33,727 nucleotides of DNA from Cyanobacteria bacterium RM1_2_2 (GCA_012033495.1 JAAUQT010000038.1:1-33727); one strand, 5' to 3'; counted from the stretch's first letter, positions 1 to 9,862 are shown. Notes: generated from the sequence alone by a model not told the origin. A program made the numbers and translations.

Positions 1-210
1 AGAGGGTTGCTAATTCCCCTTGAAACGCCTCATCAAACAATTCGTGTCGACTTGACGCAGGAATGTCAACCGTTTGACCCGTTTAATCCGCTTGACTACC
101 TTTTGCTCGGTTGCCGACAACGCTATCGGTGGGTTCCACAATCGAGGACGCATGGTTACTCTCACGCTACAGCACCTCGACTGTACCCCCGTTTCAGCCC
201 TTTTGATTAG
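1..210 (+). CDS. possible 3' end of an unidentified ORF (open to the left edge)
   Basis: This frame is open from the first base and stops at the TAG before position 211, giving about 69 residues. The translation (Pro, Arg and Tyr rich, with the stretch LDYLLLGCRQRYRW) matches no family I recognise, and there is no clear ribosome binding site ahead of the TTG at 7. It could be the tail of a gene that begins outside the window or simply a chance open frame, so it is listed only as a possibility. Confidence 0.2.
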   Translation, partial: RGLLIPLETPHQTIRVDLTQECQPFDPFNPLDYLLLGCRQRYRWVPQSRTHGYSHATAPRLYPRFSPFD

Positions 211-533
211 GTGACCGACGCTCTAGGATTGCGATAGTCGTTAAAAAACGCCGTAATTAGCTCGTCGCAGCAGCCCTTTAATGCCGCTAGCAATGCTACA
301 AGCTGACAAAAAATCACAGGCTCCAAAGCTGATTTTGTTCGCAATTCTGCCGCCTGCCCTCTGCCCTTCCAAGCGTCGCACTGAGCGCATCTGTTGAACC
401 CGACAGGTTTTGGGGAACTCTACATCTAGAATCCATCAGGGTTCTAAAGCTAAATCTGAACATAAAACAAAAACAGGTTGCTACTCAAACAATCTGCTGA
501 TTGAAACCCAATTACCCTCATTGGAGCGACTGC
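211..533. other. intergenic leader upstream of the ABC exporter gene
   Basis: About 320 bases without a credible gene. It contains a short pyrimidine-rich stretch near 350-374 made of CTGCC/CTGCCC-like words, resembling the degenerate C/T-rich repeats common in cyanobacterial intergenic DNA. A 72-residue frame at 410-628 overlaps the start of the exporter gene and looks spurious. I see no clear promoter or terminator. Confidence 0.4.
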
Positions 534-2600
534 ATGTCCTCGCATCGTTTGCTACTCAATCTAGCCCGACGCTATCCCGGCTTGATTACGCTCAACATTG
601 CTTTAGGATTCTCTGGAGCGTTATTTAATGGCATCAGCACGGCTCTGATTATTCCAGTTTTGCTGAGCTTTTTGGGGCAGTCGATCGCGACTAAAGGCGC
701 TCCTCCCATCATTCAAGCGTTACTTGCTCCGTTTCAGGCTCAGGCAGGGGAATACAACATACTGCTGATGACGGGTGCCATTTTGCTGATGATTGGGTTG
801 AAGAACGTTGCAGCATACTGTAATGCGCTGATGTCAGGATTGTTGAAGCGAGCCACTTCTAACGATCTGCGCGATCAAGGACTACGGCTTCTGCTGGAAG
901 TAGACATGGACTACTATGTCAAAACCGGAATTGGGGATATCATCAACCGATTGAATGGCGAGGTTTCTAGAGCCGCGAGCGCTATCAGCACGATTACTCG
1001 CACCATCACCGTAGCAGTGACAGTGCTTGTCTTTACAGGTCTGCTCCTGTCGATGTCATGGCAGTTAACCATCATTTCAACCGTTCTGCTGGCAGTTGTT
1101 GCTTTGGTAAATCAACGTAGCATTGTTCGCTCTAAGATTTTTGGCAGACAGCTTTCTGAGGCATCTAAAAACTATTCGACAAATGTTCTTGATATGCTGT
1201 CAGGAATGCGGCTTGTACGTTCTACTGCGAATGAGCAAGCTGAATATCAGCGCATTAAAACTCAAATTATGAATCGGGAGCAAGCCGAATTCAAAGCGCA
1301 GTCCACCTCAGCCTTGATTGAACCCGTCAGTGAAGTGACTGGAATTTTCGCGCTGCTGTGTATTGTATTTATCGGACGCACGTTCTTTAGCGAACAAGTC
1401 GAATCCTTCTCAACTGTTTTGTTAACGTATCTTTTTATTTTGTTTCGCACGTTGCCGCTAGTTGCGCAATTAAATTCAGCCCGGAGTCAGCTTGCAAATA
1501 TTTCGCCTAGTTTAGACATCGCCCAAGACTTCCTGCGACGCGACAACAAATCCTTCATGGCGAATGGCTCAGTTCCGTTTCAGGCACTACAGGAAGGCAT
1601 TCACTTTCAGCAGCTTTTCTTTGCTTATCCGGGACAGACGAAGCAGGTTTTGAAAGGCATCGATCTCTATTTGCCGCGTAATTCAACCCTTGCTTTGGTT
1701 GGTGCATCGGGAGCGGGTAAATCAACCTTAGCTGACTTGTTGCCTCGGTTTTACGATCCAACAGGTGGCTGCATCACCATCGATGGGGAAGATTTGCGCA
1801 ATTTCGATTTCCACTCGCTGCGTCGGGCAATGGGGATCGTCAGTCAGGATACGTTTTTGTTTAACACCTCAGTTCGAGAAAACATCGCCTACGGCTGTCC
1901 TCACGCTACCGACGATCAAATTATTGATGCCGCAAAACGTGCCAATGCCTACGACTTCATCACGCAGCTTCCCAACGGCTTTGAAACCCAAATTGGCGAC
2001 CGGGGTGTGATGCTTTCGGGCGGACAGCGACAGCGGCTTGCCATTGCCCGTGCGTTGGTGCAAAATCCTGAAATTCTAATTCTAGATGAAGCCACCAGCG
2101 CTTTGGATACGGTTTCAGAACGGCTCGTGCAGGAAGCGATTGAGCATCTGAGCCGCGACCGCACCACGCTGGTGATTGCGCATCGGCTCTCCACCGTCCA
2201 GAAAGCTGACCAAATTGCCGTGCTGGAACAGGGCAGGGTTATGGAACTTGGAACCCACGATCAGCTACTTTCCCAGAATGGATATTATGCGCGGCTCTGC
2301 CAAATGCAGTTTAGCGATCAAACCCGGCTGCAAACTGAAGCAAGCCGACGACAGGTGTCTAAAACTTCCTATGCAATGCGGTCGTTGCTCAACAGTTTGG
2401 TGGGTTCGCTTAGCCTCGTAATGAATGGGTTAGTAGATGACCTCGAAGAGCAGGAAGAGTTTACGCAAGAAGCTTACGATTTAGCGCTGAGCTTAACCCG
2501 CTGGTGGGAGACGTTAGAGCGAGAAGCGAAAGGCCCGCTGCTTGAAGACCTACCGTTGAATCCGGGCGCAATTGCCGAAACCAAAGCCCAACTTTCTTAA
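534..2600 (+). CDS. ABC transporter, fused permease and ATPase (MsbA/HlyB type exporter)
   Basis: A half-transporter of the type I exporter fold, expected to dimerise in the inner membrane and use ATP to move a lipid, glycan precursor or peptide outward. Residues 1 to about 325 form the membrane domain with several hydrophobic helices. The nucleotide-binding domain follows, with Walker A GASGAGKST near residue 390, signature LSGGQ near 494, Walker B ILILDEATSALD near 514 and the switch His in IAHRLSTV near 550. The ATG at 534 is chosen because GGAG lies about 7 bases upstream; the same frame also has an upstream TTG at 501. After the usual end of the ATPase domain there is an extra tail of about 90 residues, partly helical and acidic (DDLEEQEEF), of unknown role. 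The glycosyltransferase gene starts 27 bases downstream, suggesting co-transcription and a glycoconjugate substrate. The substrate is inferred, not shown. Confidence 0.93.
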   Translation: MSSHRLLLNLARRYPGLITLNIALGFSGALFNGISTALIIPVLLSFLGQSIATKGAPPIIQALLAPFQAQAGEYNILLMTGAILLMIGLKNVAAYCNALMSGLLKRATSNDLRDQGLRLLLEVDMDYYVKTGIGDIINRLNGEVSRAASAISTITRTITVAVTVLVFTGLLLSMSWQLTIISTVLLAVVALVNQRSIVRSKIFGRQLSEASKNYSTNVLDMLSGMRLVRSTANEQAEYQRIKTQIMNREQAEFKAQSTSALIEPVSEVTGIFALLCIVFIGRTFFSEQVESFSTVLLTYLFILFRTLPLVAQLNSARSQLANISPSLDIAQDFLRRDNKSFMANGSVPFQALQEGIHFQQLFFAYPGQTKQVLKGIDLYLPRNSTLALVGASGAGKSTLADLLPRFYDPTGGCITIDGEDLRNFDFHSLRRAMGIVSQDTFLFNTSVRENIAYGCPHATDDQIIDAAKRANAYDFITQLPNGFETQIGDRGVMLSGGQRQRLAIARALVQNPEILILDEATSALDTVSERLVQEAIEHLSRDRTTLVIAHRLSTVQKADQIAVLEQGRVMELGTHDQLLSQNGYYARLCQMQFSDQTRLQTEASRRQVSKTSYAMRSLLNSLVGSLSLVMNGLVDDLEEQEEFTQEAYDLALSLTRWWETLEREAKGPLLEDLPLNPGAIAETKAQLS

Positions 2601-2627
2601 AAGATTTTGTTCATCCCTAAACCTGCC

Positions 2628-3824
2628 ATGATTAAGGACTATCTTTTCTTCACTCGCAGTACACTTCCTCAGCCCGGAGCCGACTTTATTCAGATTGTCA
2701 ATTGTGCTAATGGAGCCGCCAACCTGGGCTATTCTGCGGTTTTGACTTATCTCGATCAAGGCTTCAACGCACTGAATCCAAATCAATGGCTGCACCCATT
2801 CCAGCCTAAATCTCCTGATGGTGATCTTGCTCACTACTACACATTCCAAGATCGGCTTAAAGTAGCTGCTTTGCCCATGCCGTGGCTATTACATCGTTAT
2901 TTTCCAAATAAGTGGACAAATCCTAGCACACTAACTTGTAAATATTATTTACCCTTGCATTTACGTCCTACTACTCAGATTGTTCATACCCGTGATTGGA
3001 ATTTCATCAAGGCAGCAATTCGTTGTGGTATTCCGGCTATCTATGAACATGATCACTACGCAGAAAAGCCTTTTGAGCCAGAAATTGTTCATCACCCGCT
3101 GTTTCAGGTTGCCGTAACCGTTGCCGATCCAATTCAGCGAGACATGATTGAGCACGGAATGCCACCCGAAAAGATTGTTAAATTGCACAATGGCTTTAAC
3201 CAACTGTTCTTAACGAAGCATCCTCATCAAGCCGAGGCTTGGCGGCAGCGCTTGCTGGGTCAGCATCAGCACTTAGCGGTTTATTCGGGAGCATTATTTC
3301 CCTTCAAAGGGGTGGATTTGCTGATAGAGATTGCCAAAGATTTGCCTGACGTGCAGTTTGTCTTTGCTGGAGGTGACGAGACGCAGGTTGCCGCCTATCG
3401 AAAACTTGCGAGAGAAAAACAGACTGGGAATACTCAATTTCTAGGGCACCTGCCTCATGAAAAGTTGGCAAGTTTGCTGCAAGCGGCAGATGTTTTGCTG
3501 CATCCCCACTGTTCGGGTGAAGCGGCAACATTTACTTCCCCAATGAAATTTTTTGATTACATGGCTTCAGGAACGCCGATTGTTGCCACAGAAATTCCGC
3601 CATTGATGGAATTCAAGCCTTCTGGTGTAGTTGCCGGATGGTGCGAACCGGATCAGCCGATTCAGCTACGGGAGTGTCTGCGCCACGTTTTGCAGACCCA
3701 TCCACGGCGGGCAGAAGGTTATGCCAACAGCATGGAATTTGTGCAGCAGTTCTCTTGGGAAAATCGCATCGCCACGGTGTTGAAGTATGTAGAGGACTCC
3801 TTCAAGCCTGCCGTAGCTCAGTAA
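2628..3824 (+). CDS. glycosyltransferase family 4-like (group 1) protein
   Basis: A GT-B fold glycosyltransferase of about 398 residues. The C-terminal half carries the family-typical sugar-nucleotide binding region: YSGALFPFKGVDLLIE, then VFAGGDE, FLGHLPHEKLASLL, ADVLLHP and the retaining-GT4 Glu-X7-Glu-like area around SPMKFFDYMASGTPIVAT. The N-terminal half should bind the acceptor. The ATG at 2628 is preferred; an in-frame TTG at 2607 lies only 6 bases after the stop of the ABC exporter gene. The close spacing suggests both genes work in the same surface polysaccharide or glycolipid route. Donor and acceptor sugars cannot be told from sequence alone. Confidence 0.88.
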   Translation: MIKDYLFFTRSTLPQPGADFIQIVNCANGAANLGYSAVLTYLDQGFNALNPNQWLHPFQPKSPDGDLAHYYTFQDRLKVAALPMPWLLHRYFPNKWTNPSTLTCKYYLPLHLRPTTQIVHTRDWNFIKAAIRCGIPAIYEHDHYAEKPFEPEIVHHPLFQVAVTVADPIQRDMIEHGMPPEKIVKLHNGFNQLFLTKHPHQAEAWRQRLLGQHQHLAVYSGALFPFKGVDLLIEIAKDLPDVQFVFAGGDETQVAAYRKLAREKQTGNTQFLGHLPHEKLASLLQAADVLLHPHCSGEAATFTSPMKFFDYMASGTPIVATEIPPLMEFKPSGVVAGWCEPDQPIQLRECLRHVLQTHPRRAEGYANSMEFVQQFSWENRIATVLKYVEDSFKPAVAQ

Positions 3825-3999
3825 ATTTGTTGGGTTCAATGAATCGAAAGGGTGGGATTGAAGGGCCGCCGTCCCTACAGATTCATCCCGAAAAGTTATT
3901 TTTCGCTGATCTTATCTGGATGCCGATTACCTGAGAGCAAGTGCATAACTTGTACAAGCTCAATCCTACATGAAGGTATATCTCCTCACACACACTGCT

Positions 4000-4302
4000 A
4001 TGAACGTTAAACTCCCTGTTTTAACTGGTTTTAGTTTGGGTCTGGCTGCTTTTATGTCCGCTGCCCAACCCGCGTTGGCTGATGTATCAATCGAAATTAT
4101 TTCCCGCTCTGGTTCCGTTAGAGGCGCAAATCCTGGAAGCGGAGTTGAAACCAACGCTCCATCTTTTCAGCCCACTGCTTCTGAAAATGAGCCAGATCGC
4201 CAGGATCGGGTGCAGCCGCGCTCGCGGATTTCTGTGGACGCTGAACAAGACACTGCTGAGCCTACCGACGATGAGTTTGAAGGAATTCTCATTCGGATCT
4301 AG
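4000..4302 (+). CDS. small secreted protein of unknown function
   Basis: A protein of about 100 residues that I do not recognise. From the ATG at 4000 it begins with a classic signal peptide: a Lys near the start, a hydrophobic stretch (LPVLTGFSLGLAAFMSAAQ) and a likely cleavage after ALA before Asp. The mature part is short, polar and acidic toward the end (DAEQDTAEPTDDEFEG), lacks Cys and looks disordered. An in-frame ATG at 3970 would add ten residues and blur the signal peptide. No strong ribosome binding site precedes either start. It is probably exported to the periplasm. It stands alone between the glycosyltransferase and the convergent methyltransferase gene. Confidence 0.55.
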   Translation: MNVKLPVLTGFSLGLAAFMSAAQPALADVSIEIISRSGSVRGANPGSGVETNAPSFQPTASENEPDRQDRVQPRSRISVDAEQDTAEPTDDEFEGILIRI

Positions 4303-4385
4303 TTGCCTTTGTTTACACTGATCCCATTTCAACGATGAAGCCGGAGCCATTGTCAGACTCATTCTGCCGAATTACGAGCTACCCA

Positions 4386-4411
4386 TGGATCTAACTTTTG
4401 GATCTAACTTT
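4386..4411. repeat. 13-bp perfect tandem duplication at the 3' end of the methyltransferase gene
   Basis: TGGATCTAACTTT occurs at 4386-4398 and again at 4399-4411. Because 13 is not a multiple of three, the second copy is read in a shifted frame on the minus strand and supplies the stop codon at 4391-4393 after the residues KVRSKS. Confidence 0.85.
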
Positions 4412-5401
4412 CGGGTGTTCCAGTAAGTTCGCCAGCTTTTGCTGAGCAGCAGTTGTCCGATTCGTTTGATGTGCTCTAAGCTCCTCTGGATCGAGCGGCG
4501 CAGTATTTTGTAACAATACCGTGAATGCTCCGGCTCCTAAACTCGTTTGCGGAAACATCCGGTAACAGGGCAACGCCGTGAGGTGCGATTGGTAGGCTGC
4601 TAAATGGGGCACTTCGACAGGCTGAAACTGAGGGAACTTTTGCAACAGCCATTCTGTGACTTGCTCATTTTCTTCGAGCGAGTAGGCGCAGGTCATGTAT
4701 GCCAAAAAACCTTGTGGCGCGACGATTTGAGCCGAATTTGCCAAAATCCGCTTCTGCCGATTGGCATTCTTGTTGATGTTCACCGGATGGAAGCAACCGG
4801 GATTTTTTTCGCCTTTTGCCAGCAAAGATTGCCCGGTGCAAGGCGCATCTACGATTACGAGATCGGACGTTTCAGGAATGTCGGCAGCTAGCAGACTCGA
4901 ATCGAACATGACGGCAACGCAAGGTTGCACCTGACAGCGTTTGAGATTTGAGGTGAGTGCTCCCAGTCGTTTGCCGATTACCTCATTACTGATCAGCAAC
5001 TTCGGCTGTAGGGCTTTCCAGGCAAAAATACTCTTGCCGCCCGGCGCAGCGCACATATCCAATACGGTTTCAATGGGATGCTGCATCTGCAACAGCAAAA
5101 TCTGCAACAGCACCGATGCCGCAAATACTGAAGAAAAATCGAGACAGTAAAATGCGCCTTGATTGTGCAGCGGATGCCGTCCGGGTTTGGCATCGAAGGC
5201 TAATCGATCCACAAAAGGCGGCTGCCAGTCTAGAGGAGGTTCCACTACAAACGGGAACGGGTCGGGTCGTTGTCCTAGCCAGAGAATGCAGGGGTGAAAG
5301 GCTTGTGGCTGCATCAACGCTTCGATAAACTGCGCCTGCTCGCTCGGCTCAGGAAACAGCTTTTGGCTAAATTTTTGTAGCAATCGGGGCGCTTGTTCCA
5401 T
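4391..5401 (-). CDS. RNA (cytosine-5-)-methyltransferase, RsmB/NOL1/NOP2/Sun family
   Basis: An S-adenosylmethionine-dependent m5C methyltransferase of about 336 residues acting on rRNA or tRNA. The SAM-binding motif DMCAAPGGKS is clear. It is followed by the two catalytic-cysteine motifs of the family: DAPCTGQSLL (motif IV, Pro-Cys) and YMTCAYSLEENE (motif VI, Thr-Cys). The frame extends back to 5434, but the ATG at 5401 gives a normal N-terminus (MEQAPRLLQKFSQ). The start overlaps the 3' end of mnmH by about 35 bases, implying translational coupling of two RNA-modification genes. It lacks an N-terminal NusB-like domain, so it is closer to the shorter RsmF/YebU or NSUN-like members; the exact target nucleotide is unknown. 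The last residues are shaped by a 13-bp duplication. Confidence 0.88.
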   Translation of the reverse strand: MEQAPRLLQKFSQKLFPEPSEQAQFIEALMQPQAFHPCILWLGQRPDPFPFVVEPPLDWQPPFVDRLAFDAKPGRHPLHNQGAFYCLDFSSVFAASVLLQILLLQMQHPIETVLDMCAAPGGKSIFAWKALQPKLLISNEVIGKRLGALTSNLKRCQVQPCVAVMFDSSLLAADIPETSDLVIVDAPCTGQSLLAKGEKNPGCFHPVNINKNANRQKRILANSAQIVAPQGFLAYMTCAYSLEENEQVTEWLLQKFPQFQPVEVPHLAAYQSHLTALPCYRMFPQTSLGAGAFTVLLQNTAPLDPEELRAHQTNRTTAAQQKLANLLEHPKVRSKS

Positions 5402-6503
5402 GAATTTTGGCTTGCAGCAGGGTGGCAATCTCACCGTCCGATAGGCCTGTCACCTCGACGGTTTCAACTGGGACGTTACGACGCTGGAGATCGTAAGTAT
5501 AGGTGCGATCGTAGTAGTCCAAGATCAAATCGAATGCGGCAGTTAAGTTATTTTGTTGGATCAGTTCAACGGCTTGCTGGGTGCGGAGTCCGCCCAATCG
5601 CTTGCGAATCCGCTCGGTGGCAACCATCAAATCTACACGACTGGCAGCGCCGTAAACCTGCACCAGTAAGGCAAGCCGCTCGGCTCGACTTCGAGCAATT
5701 TCGATGATGTGAGAGCAATTCATCTGGTGAAATACGGCTTCGGGAATGCGGCATTGTCCAATGCCACGGCTTTCGGCTTCTAGCCAAACCGGACGCTGGG
5801 GATCGAGTTTTGCCCACTGAAGCGCAATCTGGTTTTCAAACTGTTCGGTTGTGGGCTGCGGCGGCAACCCCAGGGCGCCAAAACTGCTGCCCCGATGATG
5901 AGCCAACGCTTCTAGGTCAATCACCTGCTCGCCTTGAGCCGCCAGCGCCGCGAGAATATCGGTTTTGCCCGTGCCCGTCATGCCGCCCAAAATCACAATC
6001 GGTTTGGGAGTCTCGAACTGCTGAAACGCCCAGCCACGAAAAGCTTTATAGCCGCCCATCAGCAGAGAGACTTTGAAACCTGCCATTTCCAGCACCCAAG
6101 CAACTGCTTCACTCCGCATTCCACCCCGCCAGCAGTGCAGCCGAACTCGGCGATCGGGGGCGATTTGCTTTGCCTCCGTAATAAAATCTGCGAACTTTGG
6201 GCCAGCCATCGCAAACCCAAGCTCTACGGCGGCATCGCGTCCTTGCTGCTTATAACAAGTGCCCACCTGGGCTCGCTCATCGTCGCTGAACAGCGGAAAG
6301 CTCATTGCGCCAGGAATATGCCCTTGAGCGAACTCAGAGGGGCTGCGAACATCTAGCATCGCACCCGGCATATGGAGAAATTCGGTAAAAGGAAGAGAGT
6401 GAGGCACGTCGGCAACAGCAAGCAATAAAAAGCGATAAAACAGTGAGACAACAGAACCGTAAGACTCGCAATCAGCAATCGGGTATCCAGTTGAAGTCGG
6501 CAC
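5367..6503 (-). CDS. mnmH: tRNA 2-selenouridine synthase (SelU/MnmH)
   Basis: Replaces the sulfur of 2-thiouridine at the wobble position of some tRNAs with selenium, by way of a geranylated intermediate. An N-terminal rhodanese domain (about residues 40-160) carries the active Cys in HCWRGGMRS, Cys124 in this frame, equivalent by alignment of the motif to Cys97 of the E. coli enzyme; GTCYKQQGRDAA is another family block. A P-loop domain follows with GGMTGTGKTD near residue 173 and LEALAHHRGSSFG. Length is normal. The start is uncertain: GTG at 6503 gives an extra 32 residues, while GTG at 6407 (reading MPHSLPFTEF) fits the family better. It is divergent from the CapA-type gene and overlaps the methyltransferase gene downstream. 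No selD is visible here, so selenophosphate supply must be encoded elsewhere if the enzyme is used for selenium. Confidence 0.92.
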   Translation of the reverse strand: MPTSTGYPIADCESYGSVVSLFYRFLLLAVADVPHSLPFTEFLHMPGAMLDVRSPSEFAQGHIPGAMSFPLFSDDERAQVGTCYKQQGRDAAVELGFAMAGPKFADFITEAKQIAPDRRVRLHCWRGGMRSEAVAWVLEMAGFKVSLLMGGYKAFRGWAFQQFETPKPIVILGGMTGTGKTDILAALAAQGEQVIDLEALAHHRGSSFGALGLPPQPTTEQFENQIALQWAKLDPQRPVWLEAESRGIGQCRIPEAVFHQMNCSHIIEIARSRAERLALLVQVYGAASRVDLMVATERIRKRLGGLRTQQAVELIQQNNLTAAFDLILDYYDRTYTYDLQRRNVPVETVEVTGLSDGEIATLLQAKIHGTSAPIATKI

Positions 6504-6579
6504 TCATGATTGACTATAGCGATTTTTGCCCTCAGGAGTGGAGGAAGTAGAAAAGCAGTTCCCTTTTTTCCTCTGAGCG

Positions 6580-6585
6580 TATAAT
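6580..6585 (+). promoter_or_regulatory. candidate -10 element TATAAT for the CapA-type gene
   Basis: A perfect TATAAT lies 68 bases before the ATG at 6654, in the 150-base divergent space between mnmH and the CapA-type gene. No good -35 hexamer is seen 16-18 bases upstream, so this is tentative. Confidence 0.3.
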
Positions 6586-6653
6586 TTAGTGGATTTTGTC
6601 AGAGCCAGTCTCTAACAACCCAAATCAACCGCACAAAACCAACGGCATAAATC

Positions 6654-8417
6654 ATGAAGGCGCTGAGTCATCCAGAAGTATTAGGACTTGCTAGGCAGGG
6701 GGAACCCCAGGCAATTGCTTGGCTGATTAACCAGGCGCTCAGTGCAAGAGGGGTCAACGTCAGGGCGGTTTTACAGGCGGGCTGTTTGCATGTGCTCTTA
6801 GAGTCGGAACAGATTCCGGATCTGGTGATCTACGGGCGAGTAGTATATGCAGCAGTCCTTTGTTTGGGTGTGCCTGCCATTGAAACGCTGCGAGTCTATG
6901 GACGGCAGCAAGGAACCAGTGCCCCTGCCTGGACGCAAGCCTTTCGGTTAGCAAAAGCAGGTTTACCAACCAGCCTGGAAGCTAATCCAGCAGCCAGCAC
7001 AGCCAGCCAGCTTGATCCCCACGAAGCCGCGCCAGATCTGCACTTGGCTCCAGAATTGCCTTCACCTGTGCCAGTTAGAGCCAGCCGATCGAGACTCAAA
7101 TTCTCGCCTCCCTCGCTGCCATCTTCCCCCATCTCGTTGCCGCTCGCACTGTCAGTTTGTGCTGGATTGATTGGGCTGGGGGCAGGGCTGAGCTACCTCA
7201 AAACCGTTCAAGCCGACCAGATCGAGGCAGGCATCCCCGATGCTGCGTCTGTCAGTCCGGCTACTGCCAACTCACCGGCTCCCCCGACAGGTCGAGCCTT
7301 GCTGCCTGCTGCTCCTGTGCCATCAGCATCGCCATCAGTATCGCCATCAGTATCGCCATCAGTATCGCCATCTGCACCCACGCCGCCCGTCCCCCCATCT
7401 TCAGCAGTGTCGCCCGTCTCAGAGGTGTCCGTCACCATTAAGGCAGTGGGCGACTTGATTCCGGGCAGCACCTATTCTGGAAAATCGAATTTGCCGACCG
7501 AACCCGGAGAGGCGTTAACTGCTGAGCGCGAGTTTTTGTTTGGCAACATCAGACCGTTTTTTGATCAGGCAGATATTTTATTTGGCAACTTCGAGAGCAC
7601 CTTGACAGACGAGCCGTATCCCGCCAAGGATACCAGCCAAAACATGACCTTCGCCTTTCGGACGCCGCCCGTTTATGCCCAAATGCTGCAAGAACTCGGA
7701 TTTGATGTGCTCAGCGTTGCTAACAACCACTCGATGGATTTTGGCGAGCAGGGCTTTGCCGACACCATCACCCACATCGAGCAAGCCGGCATGAAGGCAG
7801 TGGGACGAAAAGGGCAAATTGTCTACACCACAGTAAATAACGTGACTGTAGCTTTTATCGGCTTCAGCTATCTGCCCGACCACAACCTGATGCATGACCT
7901 GGAAACCGCAGGCGCGTTGGTTCAGGAGGCGAAAAAACAGGCAAAAATCGTCGTGATCTCAGTTCACGCAGGCGCAGAAGGCTCCGACCAAACTCGTGTC
8001 AGCAACCGCAATGAATACTTTTTTGGCGAAGATCGCGGCAATTTGGTCACTTTCTCTCGCACGATGGTCGATCAGGGCGCAGACTTGATTCTGGGACATG
8101 GGCCGCATGTGCCGCGAGCCATGGAACTCTACCAGGGCAAGCTGATTGCCTACTCGTTGGGTAACTTTATGGGCTATAAAACCCTTTCCACCGTCGGCAC
8201 GCTGGGCGATTCGCTGATCTTGAAAGCCGAAATGGACGCAGAAGGAAATTTTGTTGGCGGTAGAATTATTCCGGTTGCCCTTGATGCCAATGGTGTCCCA
8301 AAACTGGATGATTACTTTCGCAGCGTGGTGCTCATTCGCAATTTAATCCAACAAGATTTTCCTGAAACCCCGCTCACTATCGACGATATGGGCTACATTT
8401 TGCGGAACAGCAGCTAG
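6654..8417 (+). CDS. CapA-family (PGA_cap) metallophosphoesterase-like protein with N-terminal cyanobacterial domain
   Basis: A 587-residue three-part protein. Residues 1-100 match a small domain found at the N-terminus of many unrelated cyanobacterial proteins (LARQGEPQAIAWLINQAL...VLLES...VYGRQQGTSAPAWTQAF). A single hydrophobic segment at about 161-181 probably anchors it in the membrane, followed by a Pro/Ser-rich linker with a four-fold SPSV-type repeat at about 225-240. Residues 259-580 form the CapA domain, with KAVGDLIPG, GNFESTLTD, VANNHSMDFGEQG, HAGAEGSDQ and GHGPHVPRAMELYQGK-LIAYSLGNF, the usual metal-binding set. CapA proteins act in poly-gamma-glutamate or capsule assembly, but no other cap genes are nearby, so an extracytoplasmic hydrolase role is all that can be said. 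The ATG at 6654 suits the conserved N-terminal domain. Confidence 0.87.
   Translation: MKALSHPEVLGLARQGEPQAIAWLINQALSARGVNVRAVLQAGCLHVLLESEQIPDLVIYGRVVYAAVLCLGVPAIETLRVYGRQQGTSAPAWTQAFRLAKAGLPTSLEANPAASTASQLDPHEAAPDLHLAPELPSPVPVRASRSRLKFSPPSLPSSPISLPLALSVCAGLIGLGAGLSYLKTVQADQIEAGIPDAASVSPATANSPAPPTGRALLPAAPVPSASPSVSPSVSPSVSPSAPTPPVPPSSAVSPVSEVSVTIKAVGDLIPGSTYSGKSNLPTEPGEALTAEREFLFGNIRPFFDQADILFGNFESTLTDEPYPAKDTSQNMTFAFRTPPVYAQMLQELGFDVLSVANNHSMDFGEQGFADTITHIEQAGMKAVGRKGQIVYTTVNNVTVAFIGFSYLPDHNLMHDLETAGALVQEAKKQAKIVVISVHAGAEGSDQTRVSNRNEYFFGEDRGNLVTFSRTMVDQGADLILGHGPHVPRAMELYQGKLIAYSLGNFMGYKTLSTVGTLGDSLILKAEMDAEGNFVGGRIIPVALDANGVPKLDDYFRSVVLIRNLIQQDFPETPLTIDDMGYILRNSS
7323..7370 (+). repeat. 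12-bp in-frame tandem repeat, four units
   Basis: The unit TCAGTATCGCCA is present three times after a first copy with one change (TCAGCATCGCCA). The period is a multiple of three, so it encodes repeated SPSV in the linker of the CapA-type protein and can vary in copy number without breaking the frame. Confidence 0.9.
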
Positions 8418-8510
8418 CAGCACCCCCTTAATGGACAGAGAAGGTTATCATCACAACATAGCTGTGTTTTGCATTCGCCTCTGTTTGTGTTCACGGTCAC
8501 GAGTCCTTGA

Positions 8511-9712
<1,202 letters not shown>

Positions 9713-9730
9713 CACACCAATTGACCAACA

Positions 9731-9862
9731 AAGCATCATCGTCATCTGATTGAGAATTTCTTTGCGAAGTCAAGCAGTATCGAGCGATTGCGATGCGCTA
9801 TGACAAGTTAGCAGAGACGTTTCTCAGTGCACATAGCGGCTATCGTCATCTAGCTCAATTGA
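9731..9862 (+). pseudogene. decayed 3' end of an IS5-family transposase
   Basis: Reading across frames reconstructs the conserved C-terminus of IS5-type DDE transposases. KHHRHLIENFFAK comes first (from 9731), then after a 1-base shift KQYRAIAMRYDKLAETFLSA, then after another shift IAAIVI-stop-LN-stop, where the stop replaces the usual Trp (TGG to TAG at 9851-9853) before the natural end at 9862. Only about 44 residues survive and there is no upstream catalytic core in the window. The element is dead: two frameshifts, one nonsense change and a large 5' deletion. The family assignment rests on the HLIENFFAKxKQYRAIAxRYDK pattern. Confidence 0.8.

Noticed and set aside
410-628. 72-residue frame overlapping the start of the ABC exporter gene
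   Set aside because: It is out of frame with a well-supported gene and has no family features.
3838-3934. Possible short gene after the glycosyltransferase
   Set aside because: The frame continues an out-of-phase shadow of the glycosyltransferase gene and lacks a start signal.
7157-7471. Repetitive frames reading AISI or DGDT repeats on both strands
   Set aside because: They are shadows of the 12-bp repeat in the CapA-type gene linker.
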